A DNA stretch of 34,517 nucleotides from an uncultured Lachnospiraceae bacterium (GTDB lineage Bacteria; Bacillota; Clostridia; Lachnospirales; Lachnospiraceae), in contig CAJTTU010000008.1 of assembly GCA_910579325.1 (NCBI GenBank), positions 1 through 34,517 on the forward strand, written 5' to 3'. The position numbers were made by a program, and so were the translations under genes. Positions within the stretch are counted from its first letter, which is position 1, and every line of letters starts with the position of its first letter. The notes under the pieces were generated by a model. That model did not search any database and was not told the DNA's origin. It saw only the letters and a list, made by a program, of their open reading frames with translations. Shown here one piece after another: positions 6,940-12,797 of this stretch.

Positions 6940-8271
6940 TTAACCGGCGTTATGCTTCTTTTTCCATGCCTTGATTTTTTCCAGCCTTTCCTGATACAGT
7001 GATTCCTCTCCTTCCTTCGCAGGCCGGTAATACTCCCGGCCTAAGAGGGCGTCGGGCAGACACTGAATATCGGTCAGTTTTTCTTCCGTGTCATGGGCGT
7101 ACTGATAGCCTTTTCCGTAATCCAGATTTTTCATCAGGTCTGTGACGGCGTTGCGGATCACCAGTGGCACCGGTTCCGCTAGGTCTTTGACGGCGTCCAG
7201 CTTCGCGGCTTCATAGGCTTTGTACAGGGCGTTGGATTTTGGCGCCAGCGACATAAAAACCACGGCTTCCGTCAGATGAACCGTGCATTCCGGCATGCCG
7301 ATAAAATGGCAGGCCTGATAAGCGGATACGGCGATCTGCAGCGCCCGGGGATCGGCCAGCCCCACATCCTCGCTGGCAAAACGGATGACCCTTCTGGCCA
7401 CATACAGCGGGTCTTCCCCGGCCTCCAGCATTCTGGCCAGCCAGTAGACGGCGGCATCAGGGTCGGAATTGCGCATGGATTTGTGGAGGGCGGAGATCAG
7501 GTTGTAGTGTTCCTCGCCGTTTTTATCGTACAAAAGGGATTTTTTGGAAGTGCACTGCTCCAGTATCTCCATGGAAACGGTAATGCCGCCGCCGCTGTCC
7601 AGATCACCATTTAAGATCACCATTTCCAATACGGACAAGGCCGTCCTGGCGTCGCCGTTGGCAAACAGGGCGATCATGTCAAGCATCTCCGGAGAAATAT
7701 TGATTTTCTGGCCGCCGAAGCCTCTGGGGTCTGTTAAAGCCCGGGCAAGCAGCACAGTCAGCTCTTCTTTTTTCAGCGCCTGCAGCACAAATACCCGGCA
7801 GCGGGAGAGGAGGGCGCTGTTGATTTCAAAAGATGGATTCTCCGTGGTCGCCCCGATCAGGATGATGCTGCCTTTTTCCACAAAGGGCAGGAAAGCGTCC
7901 TGCTGGGCTTTGTTGAACCGGTGGATCTCGTCCACAAACACGATGGTTTTCGTGCCGTACAGCCGGTTATCCTCCGCCTCCTTCATCACCGTCCGGATTT
8001 CCTTGATGCCGCTGGTGACGGCGGAGAAGTCAATGAAAGATGCTTTCGTCCGGTTGGCGATGATCCGGGCCAGCGTGGTCTTCCCCACGCCCGGGGGCCC
8101 CCAGAAAATCATGGAGGAAATCTGGTCGCTCTCGATTAAACGGCGCAGAACCTTTCCGGGGCCTAAAAGCTGGGCCTGGCCTGCGAATTCCTCCAGGGTG
8201 GCGGGGCGGAGCCTGGCGGCCAGCGGCTGGGTGTCGGTTGTGATTGTGTCAAACAGGGTCATCTGTTTCAT
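6940..8271 (-). CDS. rarA: Replication-associated recombination protein A (MgsA/RarA family AAA+ ATPase)
   Basis: 443 residues, the usual family length. It is a clamp-loader-like AAA+ ATPase acting at stalled replication forks, where it interacts with SSB and the replisome. Visible: the N-terminal LAARLRPATLEEFAGQ box, Walker A GPPGVGKT at 58-65, Walker B VFVDEIHRF with Asp114-Glu115, sensor 1 in IGATTENPSF, the arginine-finger region SALLSRCRVF, and the C-terminal tetramerisation domain (residues about 260-440). GGAGAG lies 11 bases before the ATG. It converges on the AAA+ protease gene with 25 bases between stops, and is divergent from the rpmG operon. Confidence 0.95.
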   Translation of the reverse strand: MKQMTLFDTITTDTQPLAARLRPATLEEFAGQAQLLGPGKVLRRLIESDQISSMIFWGPPGVGKTTLARIIANRTKASFIDFSAVTSGIKEIRTVMKEAEDNRLYGTKTIVFVDEIHRFNKAQQDAFLPFVEKGSIILIGATTENPSFEINSALLSRCRVFVLQALKKEELTVLLARALTDPRGFGGQKINISPEMLDMIALFANGDARTALSVLEMVILNGDLDSGGGITVSMEILEQCTSKKSLLYDKNGEEHYNLISALHKSMRNSDPDAAVYWLARMLEAGEDPLYVARRVIRFASEDVGLADPRALQIAVSAYQACHFIGMPECTVHLTEAVVFMSLAPKSNALYKAYEAAKLDAVKDLAEPVPLVIRNAVTDLMKNLDYGKGYQYAHDTEEKLTDIQCLPDALLGREYYRPAKEGEESLYQERLEKIKAWKKKHNAG

Positions 8272-8338
8272 GGCGGTAATCTCTCCAAATATAGTGGCAA
8301 AAGGATAAAAACTGCTTGCGTAAATCTTAGTTCTTTAA

Positions 8339-8368
8339 ATTATAATGGATTTTGCGGGCGTGAGTCAA
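8339..8368 (-). promoter_or_regulatory. Sigma-A promoter for rarA
   Basis: On the minus strand TTGACT (8368-8363), an 18-base spacer and a perfect TATAAT (8344-8339), about 70 bases upstream of the rarA ATG. The 350-base gap between rarA and rpmG holds this promoter and the divergent rpmG promoter; I see no gene in it. Confidence 0.75.
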
Positions 8369-8482
8369 GCCGGGAGACAGATTCCGGGGCAGATCGGCAT
8401 TTTCAGTGGCAAAAAACAAATATAACATAAGTTTTATTGTATGAATTTCCGTAAATTTCGTGAATTTATTATGGCGCCGATA

Positions 8483-8511
8483 TTGACTATTGCCCCAAAC
8501 TGTGGTAGACT
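8483..8511 (+). promoter_or_regulatory. Sigma-A promoter for the rpmG-secE-nusG-rplK-rplA operon
   Basis: TTGACT at 8483-8488, a 17-base spacer and TAGACT at 8506-8511. Transcription would begin near 8518, giving a leader of about 100 bases before rpmG. Confidence 0.65.
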
Positions 8512-8533
8512 GTAGGAGCGAATGGAAGGAAAA

Positions 8534-8584
8534 GGTCTTTTTTTTTTGACCTAAAAAGGGTTGTACCCGTAAGGGTGTGCCTTT
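8534..8584 (+). promoter_or_regulatory. Structured leader upstream of rpmG
   Basis: Two hairpins can be read in the leader: AGGTC and GDCCT-like arm GACCT flanking a run of nine or more T (about 8534-8552), and AAAGG...CCTTT enclosing ACCC-GTAA-GGGT (8555-8584). Their role is unknown. The second ends 24 bases before the rpmG ribosome binding site. Confidence 0.4.
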
Positions 8585-8621
8585 GAGAAGCAAACATCAA
8601 TCATAAATGGAGGTGGAAGTT

Positions 8622-8771
8622 GTGCGCGTTAAGATCACATTGGCATGTACGGAATGTAAGCAGCGGAATTACAACATGACAAAAGAGAAGAAAAACCATC
8701 CCGACAGGATGGAGACGAAAAAGTATTGTCGGTTCTGCAAGACCCATACAATGCATAAGGAAACCAAGTAA
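8622..8771 (+). CDS. rpmG: 50S ribosomal protein L33
   Basis: 49 residues beginning MRVKITLACTECKQRNYNMT. It is the zinc-binding (C+) form: two CxxC pairs, Cys9/Cys12 and Cys36/Cys39, make a zinc ribbon. It sits at the exit-site side of the large ribosomal subunit. The start is GTG, five bases after a strong GGAGGTGG. First gene of the operon with secE and nusG, a common clostridial order. It is encoded in the shortest open frame of the cluster and is easily missed because of the GTG start. Confidence 0.95.
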   Translation: MRVKITLACTECKQRNYNMTKEKKNHPDRMETKKYCRFCKTHTMHKETK

Positions 8772-8797
8772 TCCGGTCTGAAAAGGGAAGTGACTGT

Positions 8798-9010
8798 ATG
8801 GAGAAAAAGAAGAAAGAAGCAGACGCGAAACCAGGTATCGGCGCATGGTTCAAAAGCCTGGAGGCCGAGTTCAAAAAGATTATCTGGCCGGATCGGACAT
8901 CGCTGATCAGACAGTCTGTGGCTGTCATAGCTTCAGCAGTCAGCCTGGGATTTTTGATTGCATTGCTGGACGCGATTATCAAATTTGGTTTTGGATTTAT
9001 TATTAAATAA
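8798..9010 (+). CDS. secE: Preprotein translocase subunit SecE
   Basis: 70 residues, the short single-spanning Gram-positive form. A basic N terminus (MEKKKKEADAK) precedes the amphipathic helix with the family hallmark FKKIIWPDRTSL (about 28-39). One transmembrane helix follows (about 42-68, VAVIASAVSLGFLIALLDAI). SecE clamps SecY in the SecYEG channel. It lies between rpmG and nusG, the classical location. Confidence 0.95.
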   Translation: MEKKKKEADAKPGIGAWFKSLEAEFKKIIWPDRTSLIRQSVAVIASAVSLGFLIALLDAIIKFGFGFIIK

Positions 9011-9025
9011 GGACTGGGTGATTTT

Positions 9026-9541
9026 ATGGCAGAGGCAAACTGGTATGTGGTTCACACTTATTCGGGCTATGAAAACAAAGTAAAGGCCGATATTGAGAAG
9101 ACGATCGAAAACCGTAAGCTCCATGATCTCATCCTGGAAGTGGTGGTTCCTCTGGAAAACGTGACGGAGGTCCGCAACGGAGCCAAAAAAGAAGTCCAAA
9201 AGAAACTGTTTCCCGGTTATGTGCTGATCAATATGGTGATGACGGACGACACATGGTATGTAATCCGGAACACCAGAGGCGTCACCGGATTTGTGGGTCC
9301 GGGCTCGAAGCCGGTTCCGCTGACTGTCGCGGAGATGGCTTCGCTGGGGATCAAGGTCAGCGATATCGTCGTGGATTTTGAGGTGGGCGACACGGTGACT
9401 GTGATGGCCGGCGTCTGGAAGGACACTGTCGGCGTGATCCAGTCCATTAACCATGGAAAACAGCGCGTCACGATTCATGTGGATCTGTTCGGCCGAGAAA
9501 CGCCGGTCGAGCTTAACTTCACGGAAGTGAAGAAGATGTAA
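9026..9541 (+). CDS. nusG: Transcription termination/antitermination factor NusG
   Basis: 171 residues. The N-terminal NGN domain begins WYVVHTYSGYENKVKADIEK and contains LFPGYVLI; it binds the RNA polymerase clamp. The C-terminal KOW domain (about 120-171) reads FEVGDTVTVMAGVWKDTVGV and ends in a typical ETPVELNFTEVKKM. AAGGA precedes the ATG by about 11 bases. Cotranscribed with secE (15-base gap) and followed by rplK after a structured 147-base spacer. Confidence 0.95.
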   Translation: MAEANWYVVHTYSGYENKVKADIEKTIENRKLHDLILEVVVPLENVTEVRNGAKKEVQKKLFPGYVLINMVMTDDTWYVIRNTRGVTGFVGPGSKPVPLTVAEMASLGIKVSDIVVDFEVGDTVTVMAGVWKDTVGVIQSINHGKQRVTIHVDLFGRETPVELNFTEVKKM

Positions 9542-9616
9542 AGTTACTGTTCGCTTTGCGGCGCGAAACAGTGGCGGTCGAACGGTAATGATGTAACAGC
9601 CCTGCGTTTAGCGGGC

Positions 9617-9647
9617 GTGGGAGGGATGATTCTCCCGCCAATACCAC
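9617..9647 (+). promoter_or_regulatory. Leader hairpin before rplK (copy 1 of a repeated element)
   Basis: GTGGGAGGG at 9617-9625 is followed by a short loop, CTCCCGCC and ACCAC. GTGG (9617-9620) can pair with CCAC (9644-9647), and GGGAG with CTCCC inside. The same arrangement recurs before rplA (10250-10281). It is a candidate autoregulatory binding site, probably for L1; this assignment is inference. Confidence 0.55.
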
Positions 9648-9688
9648 ACGCACTTAGAATTAAGTGTACGATTTAGGAGGTGCCTACA

Positions 9689-10114
9689 ATGGCAAAAAAA
9701 GTATCAGGTTATATCAAATTGCAGATTCCTGCAGGCAAGGCGACACCTGCACCGCCGGTTGGTCCCGCTCTGGGTCAGCACGGTGTGAATATCGTGCAGT
9801 TTACAAAAGAATTTAACGCGAGAACGGCAGACCAGGGCGATATGGTGATTCCCGTAGTCATCACCGTATATGCAGACAGAAGCTTCAGCTTTATCACAAA
9901 GACGCCGCCGGCCGCCGTATTGTTAAAGAAAGCCTGCAACATCAAATCCGGATCAGGCGTTCCGAATAAGACAAAGGTCGCGACGATCACAAAGGCGGAG
10001 GTTCAGAAAATCGCCGAGCTGAAAATGCCCGATTTAAATGCCGCTTCCGTAGAGGCCGCCGTCAGCATGATTGCGGGTACGGCCCGCAGCATGGGAATCA
10101 CGGTAGTAGACTGA
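9689..10114 (+). CDS. rplK: 50S ribosomal protein L11
   Basis: 141 residues, exactly the family length. The N-terminal domain starts MAKKVSGYIKLQIPAGKATP and carries the PPVGPALGQHGVNI signature; the C-terminal domain binds 23S rRNA at the GTPase-associated centre (KTPPAAVLLKKA, GVPNKTKVATITKAEV). The start at 9689 was chosen over a GTG nine bases upstream because AGGAGG at 9675-9680 is spaced eight bases from it and because the family begins MAKK. Confidence 0.95.
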   Translation: MAKKVSGYIKLQIPAGKATPAPPVGPALGQHGVNIVQFTKEFNARTADQGDMVIPVVITVYADRSFSFITKTPPAAVLLKKACNIKSGSGVPNKTKVATITKAEVQKIAELKMPDLNAASVEAAVSMIAGTARSMGITVVD

Positions 10115-10249
10115 TTGCCGGAATGCTGAAAAAGTGATCGCGGCTTGAACTGTCTTAAATGGAATTTGGAAGGAAGCTTCCAGATTTACCTGGAGGGCGC
10201 AAAAAAACCGCCCATGGGACGGAAACTGCGTCAGGAAAAAAGAATTTAT

Positions 10250-10281
10250 GTGGGAGGGTATCGGATTCCCGCAATCACCAC
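10250..10281 (+). promoter_or_regulatory. Leader hairpin before rplA (copy 2 of a repeated element)
   Basis: GTGGGAGGG (10250-10258), a loop, then CCCGC AATCACCAC ending at 10281. GTGG/CCAC form the outer arms, as in 9617-9647. It abuts the rplA ribosome binding site AGGAGG (10283-10288), so a protein bound here would block translation of L1. The 181-base rplK-rplA gap has no other gene. Confidence 0.55.
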
Positions 10282-10295
10282 TAGGAGGTTTTTTA

Positions 10296-10988
10296 ATGAA
10301 AAGAGGAAAAAAATACGCAGAGGTAGCGAAATTGGTTGACCGCGCCGCTCTCTATGATACGGATGAAGCGATTGCGCTGGTAAAGAAAGCGGCTCCTGCG
10401 AAATTCGATGAAACGGTTGAGGTTCATATCAGAACAGGCTGCGACGGCCGTCATGCCGATCAGCAGATCCGTGGCGCGGTAGTGCTGCCTCACGGAACGG
10501 GTAAGACCGTAAGAGTTCTGGTTTTTGCGAAGAACGCGAAGGCTGACGAAGCCACCGCCGCAGGCGCTGATTTCGTAGGCGCTGAGGAGCTGATCCCCAG
10601 AATCCAGAACGAAGGCTGGCTGGACTTTGACGTTGTAGTGGCGACCCCTGATATGATGGGCGTTGTAGGACGTCTGGGCCGTGTGCTCGGTCCCAAAGGT
10701 CTGATGCCGAACCCCAAAGCCGGTACCGTAACGATGGACGTGGCAAAGGCCATCGCCGACATCAAAGCCGGTAAAATCGAATACAGATTAGACAAGACAA
10801 ATATTATTCATGTGCCGATTGGTAAAGTTTCCTTTACGGAGGAACAGTTAGCGGACAACTTCCAGACGCTGATCGGTGCTGTGATCAAGGCAAAGCCCAG
10901 CGCGGTGAAGGGCCAGTTCTTAAAGAGCGTGACCATCGCCTCCACCATGGGCCCTGGCGTGAGATTAAATCCGGCGAAACTGGTGTAA
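10296..10988 (+). CDS. rplA: 50S ribosomal protein L1
   Basis: 230 residues, normal length, beginning MKRGKKYAEVAKLVDRAALY. Domain I RNA-binding segment and the TVEVHIRTGCDGRHADQQIR stretch are present, domain II contains PDMMGVVGRLGRVLGPKGLM, and the family signature runs through NPKAGTVTMDV. L1 forms the mobile stalk at the E site and represses its own operon in many bacteria. AGGAGG ends eight bases before the ATG; an in-frame GTG start further upstream lies inside the leader hairpin and is rejected. Confidence 0.95.
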   Translation: MKRGKKYAEVAKLVDRAALYDTDEAIALVKKAAPAKFDETVEVHIRTGCDGRHADQQIRGAVVLPHGTGKTVRVLVFAKNAKADEATAAGADFVGAEELIPRIQNEGWLDFDVVVATPDMMGVVGRLGRVLGPKGLMPNPKAGTVTMDVAKAIADIKAGKIEYRLDKTNIIHVPIGKVSFTEEQLADNFQTLIGAVIKAKPSAVKGQFLKSVTIASTMGPGVRLNPAKLV

Positions 10989-11015
10989 AACGACCGGGAT
11001 TAGCACACGTTTTGC

Positions 11016-11044
11016 TTGACAGCACGGATTATTTATGATAATTT
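11016..11044 (+). promoter_or_regulatory. Promoter for rplJ-rplL
   Basis: A perfect TTGACA at 11016-11021 is followed by an AT-rich stretch with GATAAT (15-base spacer) or TAATTT (17-base spacer) as -10. It starts about 28 bases after rplA ends, separating rplJL from the upstream genes. Confidence 0.6.
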
Positions 11045-11051
11045 ATATAAA

Positions 11052-11149
11052 GTGCGCAGCGCGCACGCTATATACGCCGAAGACAGCAGGTGCCCTATGG
11101 GCGTAAGCTTCGCCGCCTGCCGAGGATAAGAAAGTGATAGAATCTTTAT
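11052..11149 (+). ncRNA. Ribosomal protein L10 leader RNA
   Basis: A short hairpin GTGCGC-AGC-GCGCAC (11052-11066) is followed by the conserved L10-leader core: CGCCGAAGACAGCAGGTGCC, then a stem-loop returning to CCTGCCGAGGATAAG (11075-11130). In Firmicutes the L10(L12)4 complex binds this RNA to shut down rplJL. It is followed directly by the intrinsic terminator at 11150-11182, so control by attenuation is likely. Confidence 0.85.
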
Positions 11150-11182
11150 GCCTCTTTTGTCTTTGGATGAAAGAGGCTTTTT
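11150..11182 (+). terminator. Attenuator terminator in the rplJL leader
   Basis: GCCTCTTT (11150-11157) pairs with AAAGAGGC (11170-11177), followed by TTTTT. It lies between the L10 leader core and rplJ, as expected for a conditional terminator. Confidence 0.8.
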
Positions 11183-11248
11183 CATATTATGATATCATCG
11201 TAAAAAGTTCTTTCCTTTCGGCGGAATATGAACAAGGAGGTAAGGACC

Positions 11249-11737
11249 ATGGCAAAAGTTGAATTAAAGCAGCCGGTTGTTGCTGAGATTTCAGAATTGC
11301 TTTCTGGTGCAAAGGCAGCGGTACTGGTGGACTACAGAGGCCTTACGGTTGAGGAGGATACCGCTCTTCGTCGTCAGCTGAGAGAAGCCGGCGTAACCTA
11401 CAAGGTTTTCAAGAACACCCTGCTGAATTTTGCTGTGAAGGGAACCGAGTTTGAAGCGTTGGCGCCTCATCTTGCAGGCCCCACGGCGCTGGCCGTATCC
11501 AAAGAAGACGCGGCCGCACCTGCGAAGATTCTGTTTAACTTCTCAAAGAAAGCAGAAAATCTGGAATTAAAGGCCGGTGTTGTAGAAGGCACCTATTACG
11601 ACGAGAAGGGCATCCAGGTAATCGCGACGATCCCGAGCCGCGAGGAGCTGCTGGGCAAACTGCTCGGAAGCATCCAGTCACCTGTGGCAAACTTTGCTCG
11701 TGTAATCAGCCAGATCGCGGAGGCAAAAGACGCATAA
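11249..11737 (+). CDS. rplJ: 50S ribosomal protein L10
   Basis: 162 residues. Begins MAKVELKQPVVAEISELLSG; contains AAVLVDYRGLTVEEDTALRR and VTYKVFKNTLLNFAV, typical of the rRNA-binding N-terminal domain. The C-terminal helix (residues about 135-162, LLGKLLGSIQSPVANFARV) carries the L7/L12 dimers. L10 is the base of the ribosomal stalk and, with L12, the autorepressor of this operon. AAGGAGG lies eight bases upstream of the chosen ATG; an ATG 21 bases further upstream lacks a ribosome binding site. Confidence 0.95.
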   Translation: MAKVELKQPVVAEISELLSGAKAAVLVDYRGLTVEEDTALRRQLREAGVTYKVFKNTLLNFAVKGTEFEALAPHLAGPTALAVSKEDAAAPAKILFNFSKKAENLELKAGVVEGTYYDEKGIQVIATIPSREELLGKLLGSIQSPVANFARVISQIAEAKDA

Positions 11738-11790
11738 AATTCTTAGTGAGTCCGAGCCTACAGGCGAGAGACGAACTTAGAATTTTAGCG

Positions 11791-11816
11791 GTTCCACCGA
11801 CGCCAGGCGGTGGAAC
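11791..11816 (+). promoter_or_regulatory. Perfect hairpin between rplJ and rplL
   Basis: GTTCCACCG (11791-11799) and CGGTGGAAC (11808-11816) form a 9-bp perfect stem with an 8-base loop. A weaker stem just before it pairs AAAATTCT with AGAATTTT around the rplJ stop. No T-run follows, so it is not a terminator; it may be an mRNA processing or stability element setting the L10:L12 ratio. Confidence 0.5.
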
Positions 11817-11877
11817 ATACCCCTCGATTATATCAACACACTAAACACACTGAAATTAAATTTGGAGGTAAAATAAA

Positions 11878-12255
11878 ATGGCAAAATTGACAACTGCTGA
11901 ATTTATTGACGCAATCAAAGAGTTAACCGTATTAGAATTAAATGAATTAGTAAAAGCATGTGAGGAAGAGTTTGGCGTATCCGCAGCAGCGGGCGTAGTC
12001 GTAGCGGCGGCAGGTGACGGCGCGGCGGCAGCAGGCGAAGAGAAGACTGAGTTCGATGTTGAGCTGACCGAGATCGGACCGAACAAGGTTAAGGTGATCA
12101 AGGTTGTTCGTGAGCTGACCGGACTGGGCCTGAAGGAAGCGAAGGAAGTAGTTGACGGCGCTCCCAAGAACGTAAAAGAAGGCGTTTCCAAGGAAGAAGC
12201 CGAGGCTGCAAAGGCTGCATTAGAGGCAGAAGGCGCAAAGATTACGCTGAAATAA
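11878..12255 (+). CDS. rplL: 50S ribosomal protein L7/L12
   Basis: 125 residues. The N-terminal dimerisation domain (MAKLTTAEFIDAIKELTVLE) leads to an Ala/Gly-rich hinge (about 40-57), and the C-terminal factor-binding domain has EKTEFDVELTEIGPNKVKVI and LGLKEAKEVVDGAPK. Four to six copies sit on L10 and recruit translational GTPases. GGAGGTAAAATAAA precedes the ATG. A strong terminator follows at 12285-12334, and rpoB does not follow. Confidence 0.95.
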   Translation: MAKLTTAEFIDAIKELTVLELNELVKACEEEFGVSAAAGVVVAAAGDGAAAAGEEKTEFDVELTEIGPNKVKVIKVVRELTGLGLKEAKEVVDGAPKNVKEGVSKEEAEAAKAALEAEGAKITLK

Positions 12256-12284
12256 TCAGGCGTATCAAATTGCGGGAATCTGTA

Positions 12285-12334
12285 AAATCCCCGGAGGCAT
12301 CTGTAATATATGACAGATGCTCCGGGGATTTTTT
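12285..12334 (+). terminator. Strong intrinsic terminator after rplL
   Basis: AATCCCCGGAG(G)CATCTGT pairs with ACAGATGCTCCGGGGATT across a short loop, followed by TTTTTT. The reverse strand also has TTTT after the stem, so it may serve the convergent gene at 12346-12588 too. Confidence 0.9.
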
Positions 12335-12345
12335 ACATATATTTT

Positions 12346-12588
12346 TTATTTTTCCTGATATGCTACCAGTACGATATTCTTCCCACATGTCTTGCTGATT
12401 TCTTTTTCCAGGGCGCCAATTTTCTGATTGCATTCGTCGGTGATGCTGGCAGTACAGTAATTGCCGCCTCTGCCCTTTCCGCTTCCGCAGCCGCAGCTGT
12501 TCTCTGCTCTCAGCGCGCTCTCCATACGGTCGGCCGCCGCACGGCAGCTGGCGGGAAGATCTGTGGTATCATATGATGTGTGACTCAT
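12346..12588 (-). CDS. Small Cys-rich hypothetical protein
   Basis: 80 residues, family not recognised. The middle has a Cys/Gly cluster, CGCGSGKGRGGNYC (about 32-45), with further Cys at about 15, 53 and 68. The C-terminal third (NQKIGALEKEISKTCGKNIV) looks amphipathic and helical. No signal peptide or membrane segment. A very good ribosome binding site (AAAAAAAGGAGG) precedes the ATG, and a promoter-like TTGACT-N16-TATTTT lies upstream at 12655-12628, so it is likely expressed alone. The cluster could bind metal; this is inference. Confidence 0.7.
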   Translation of the reverse strand: MSHTSYDTTDLPASCRAAADRMESALRAENSCGCGSGKGRGGNYCTASITDECNQKIGALEKEISKTCGKNIVLVAYQEK

Positions 12589-12627
12589 AGCCGGATGCCT
12601 CCTTTTTTTGCTTAAGATTGGATTCAG

Positions 12628-12655
12628 AAAATAGGATGCGTAAAAGAGAAGTCAA
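12628..12655 (-). promoter_or_regulatory. Possible promoter of the small Cys-rich gene
   Basis: Minus strand: TTGACT (12655-12650), 16-base spacer, TATTTT (12633-12628), about 40 bases before the start codon. Confidence 0.5.
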
Positions 12656-12757
12656 ATATGCATTTGATTTTGAATGGATTTTTTTTACTTTCATTTCGGA
12701 CTTTTATGTTAGCGCTTTTATTTTTAAGAAAAGATTCTGTGGAATAAATTTTTAAAA

Positions 12758-12766
12758 TGGTATACA
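12758..12766 (+). promoter_or_regulatory. Possible extended -10 promoter of cls
   Basis: TGG followed by TATACA (12761-12766), about 30 bases before the cls ATG. No good -35 is visible, which fits an extended -10 promoter but keeps the call weak. Confidence 0.4.
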
Positions 12767-12797
12767 ATAGAAAAGAAATATAAAGAAGGAGAATATA

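Noticed and set aside
7544..8308. Long plus-strand open frame of 254 codons
   Set aside because: It lies fully antisense to rarA, shows no recognisable domain or ribosome binding site and has the composition of a shadow frame.
11791..11816. Hairpin between rplJ and rplL as a terminator
   Set aside because: It has a strong stem but no T-run, and rplL depends on transcription through it.
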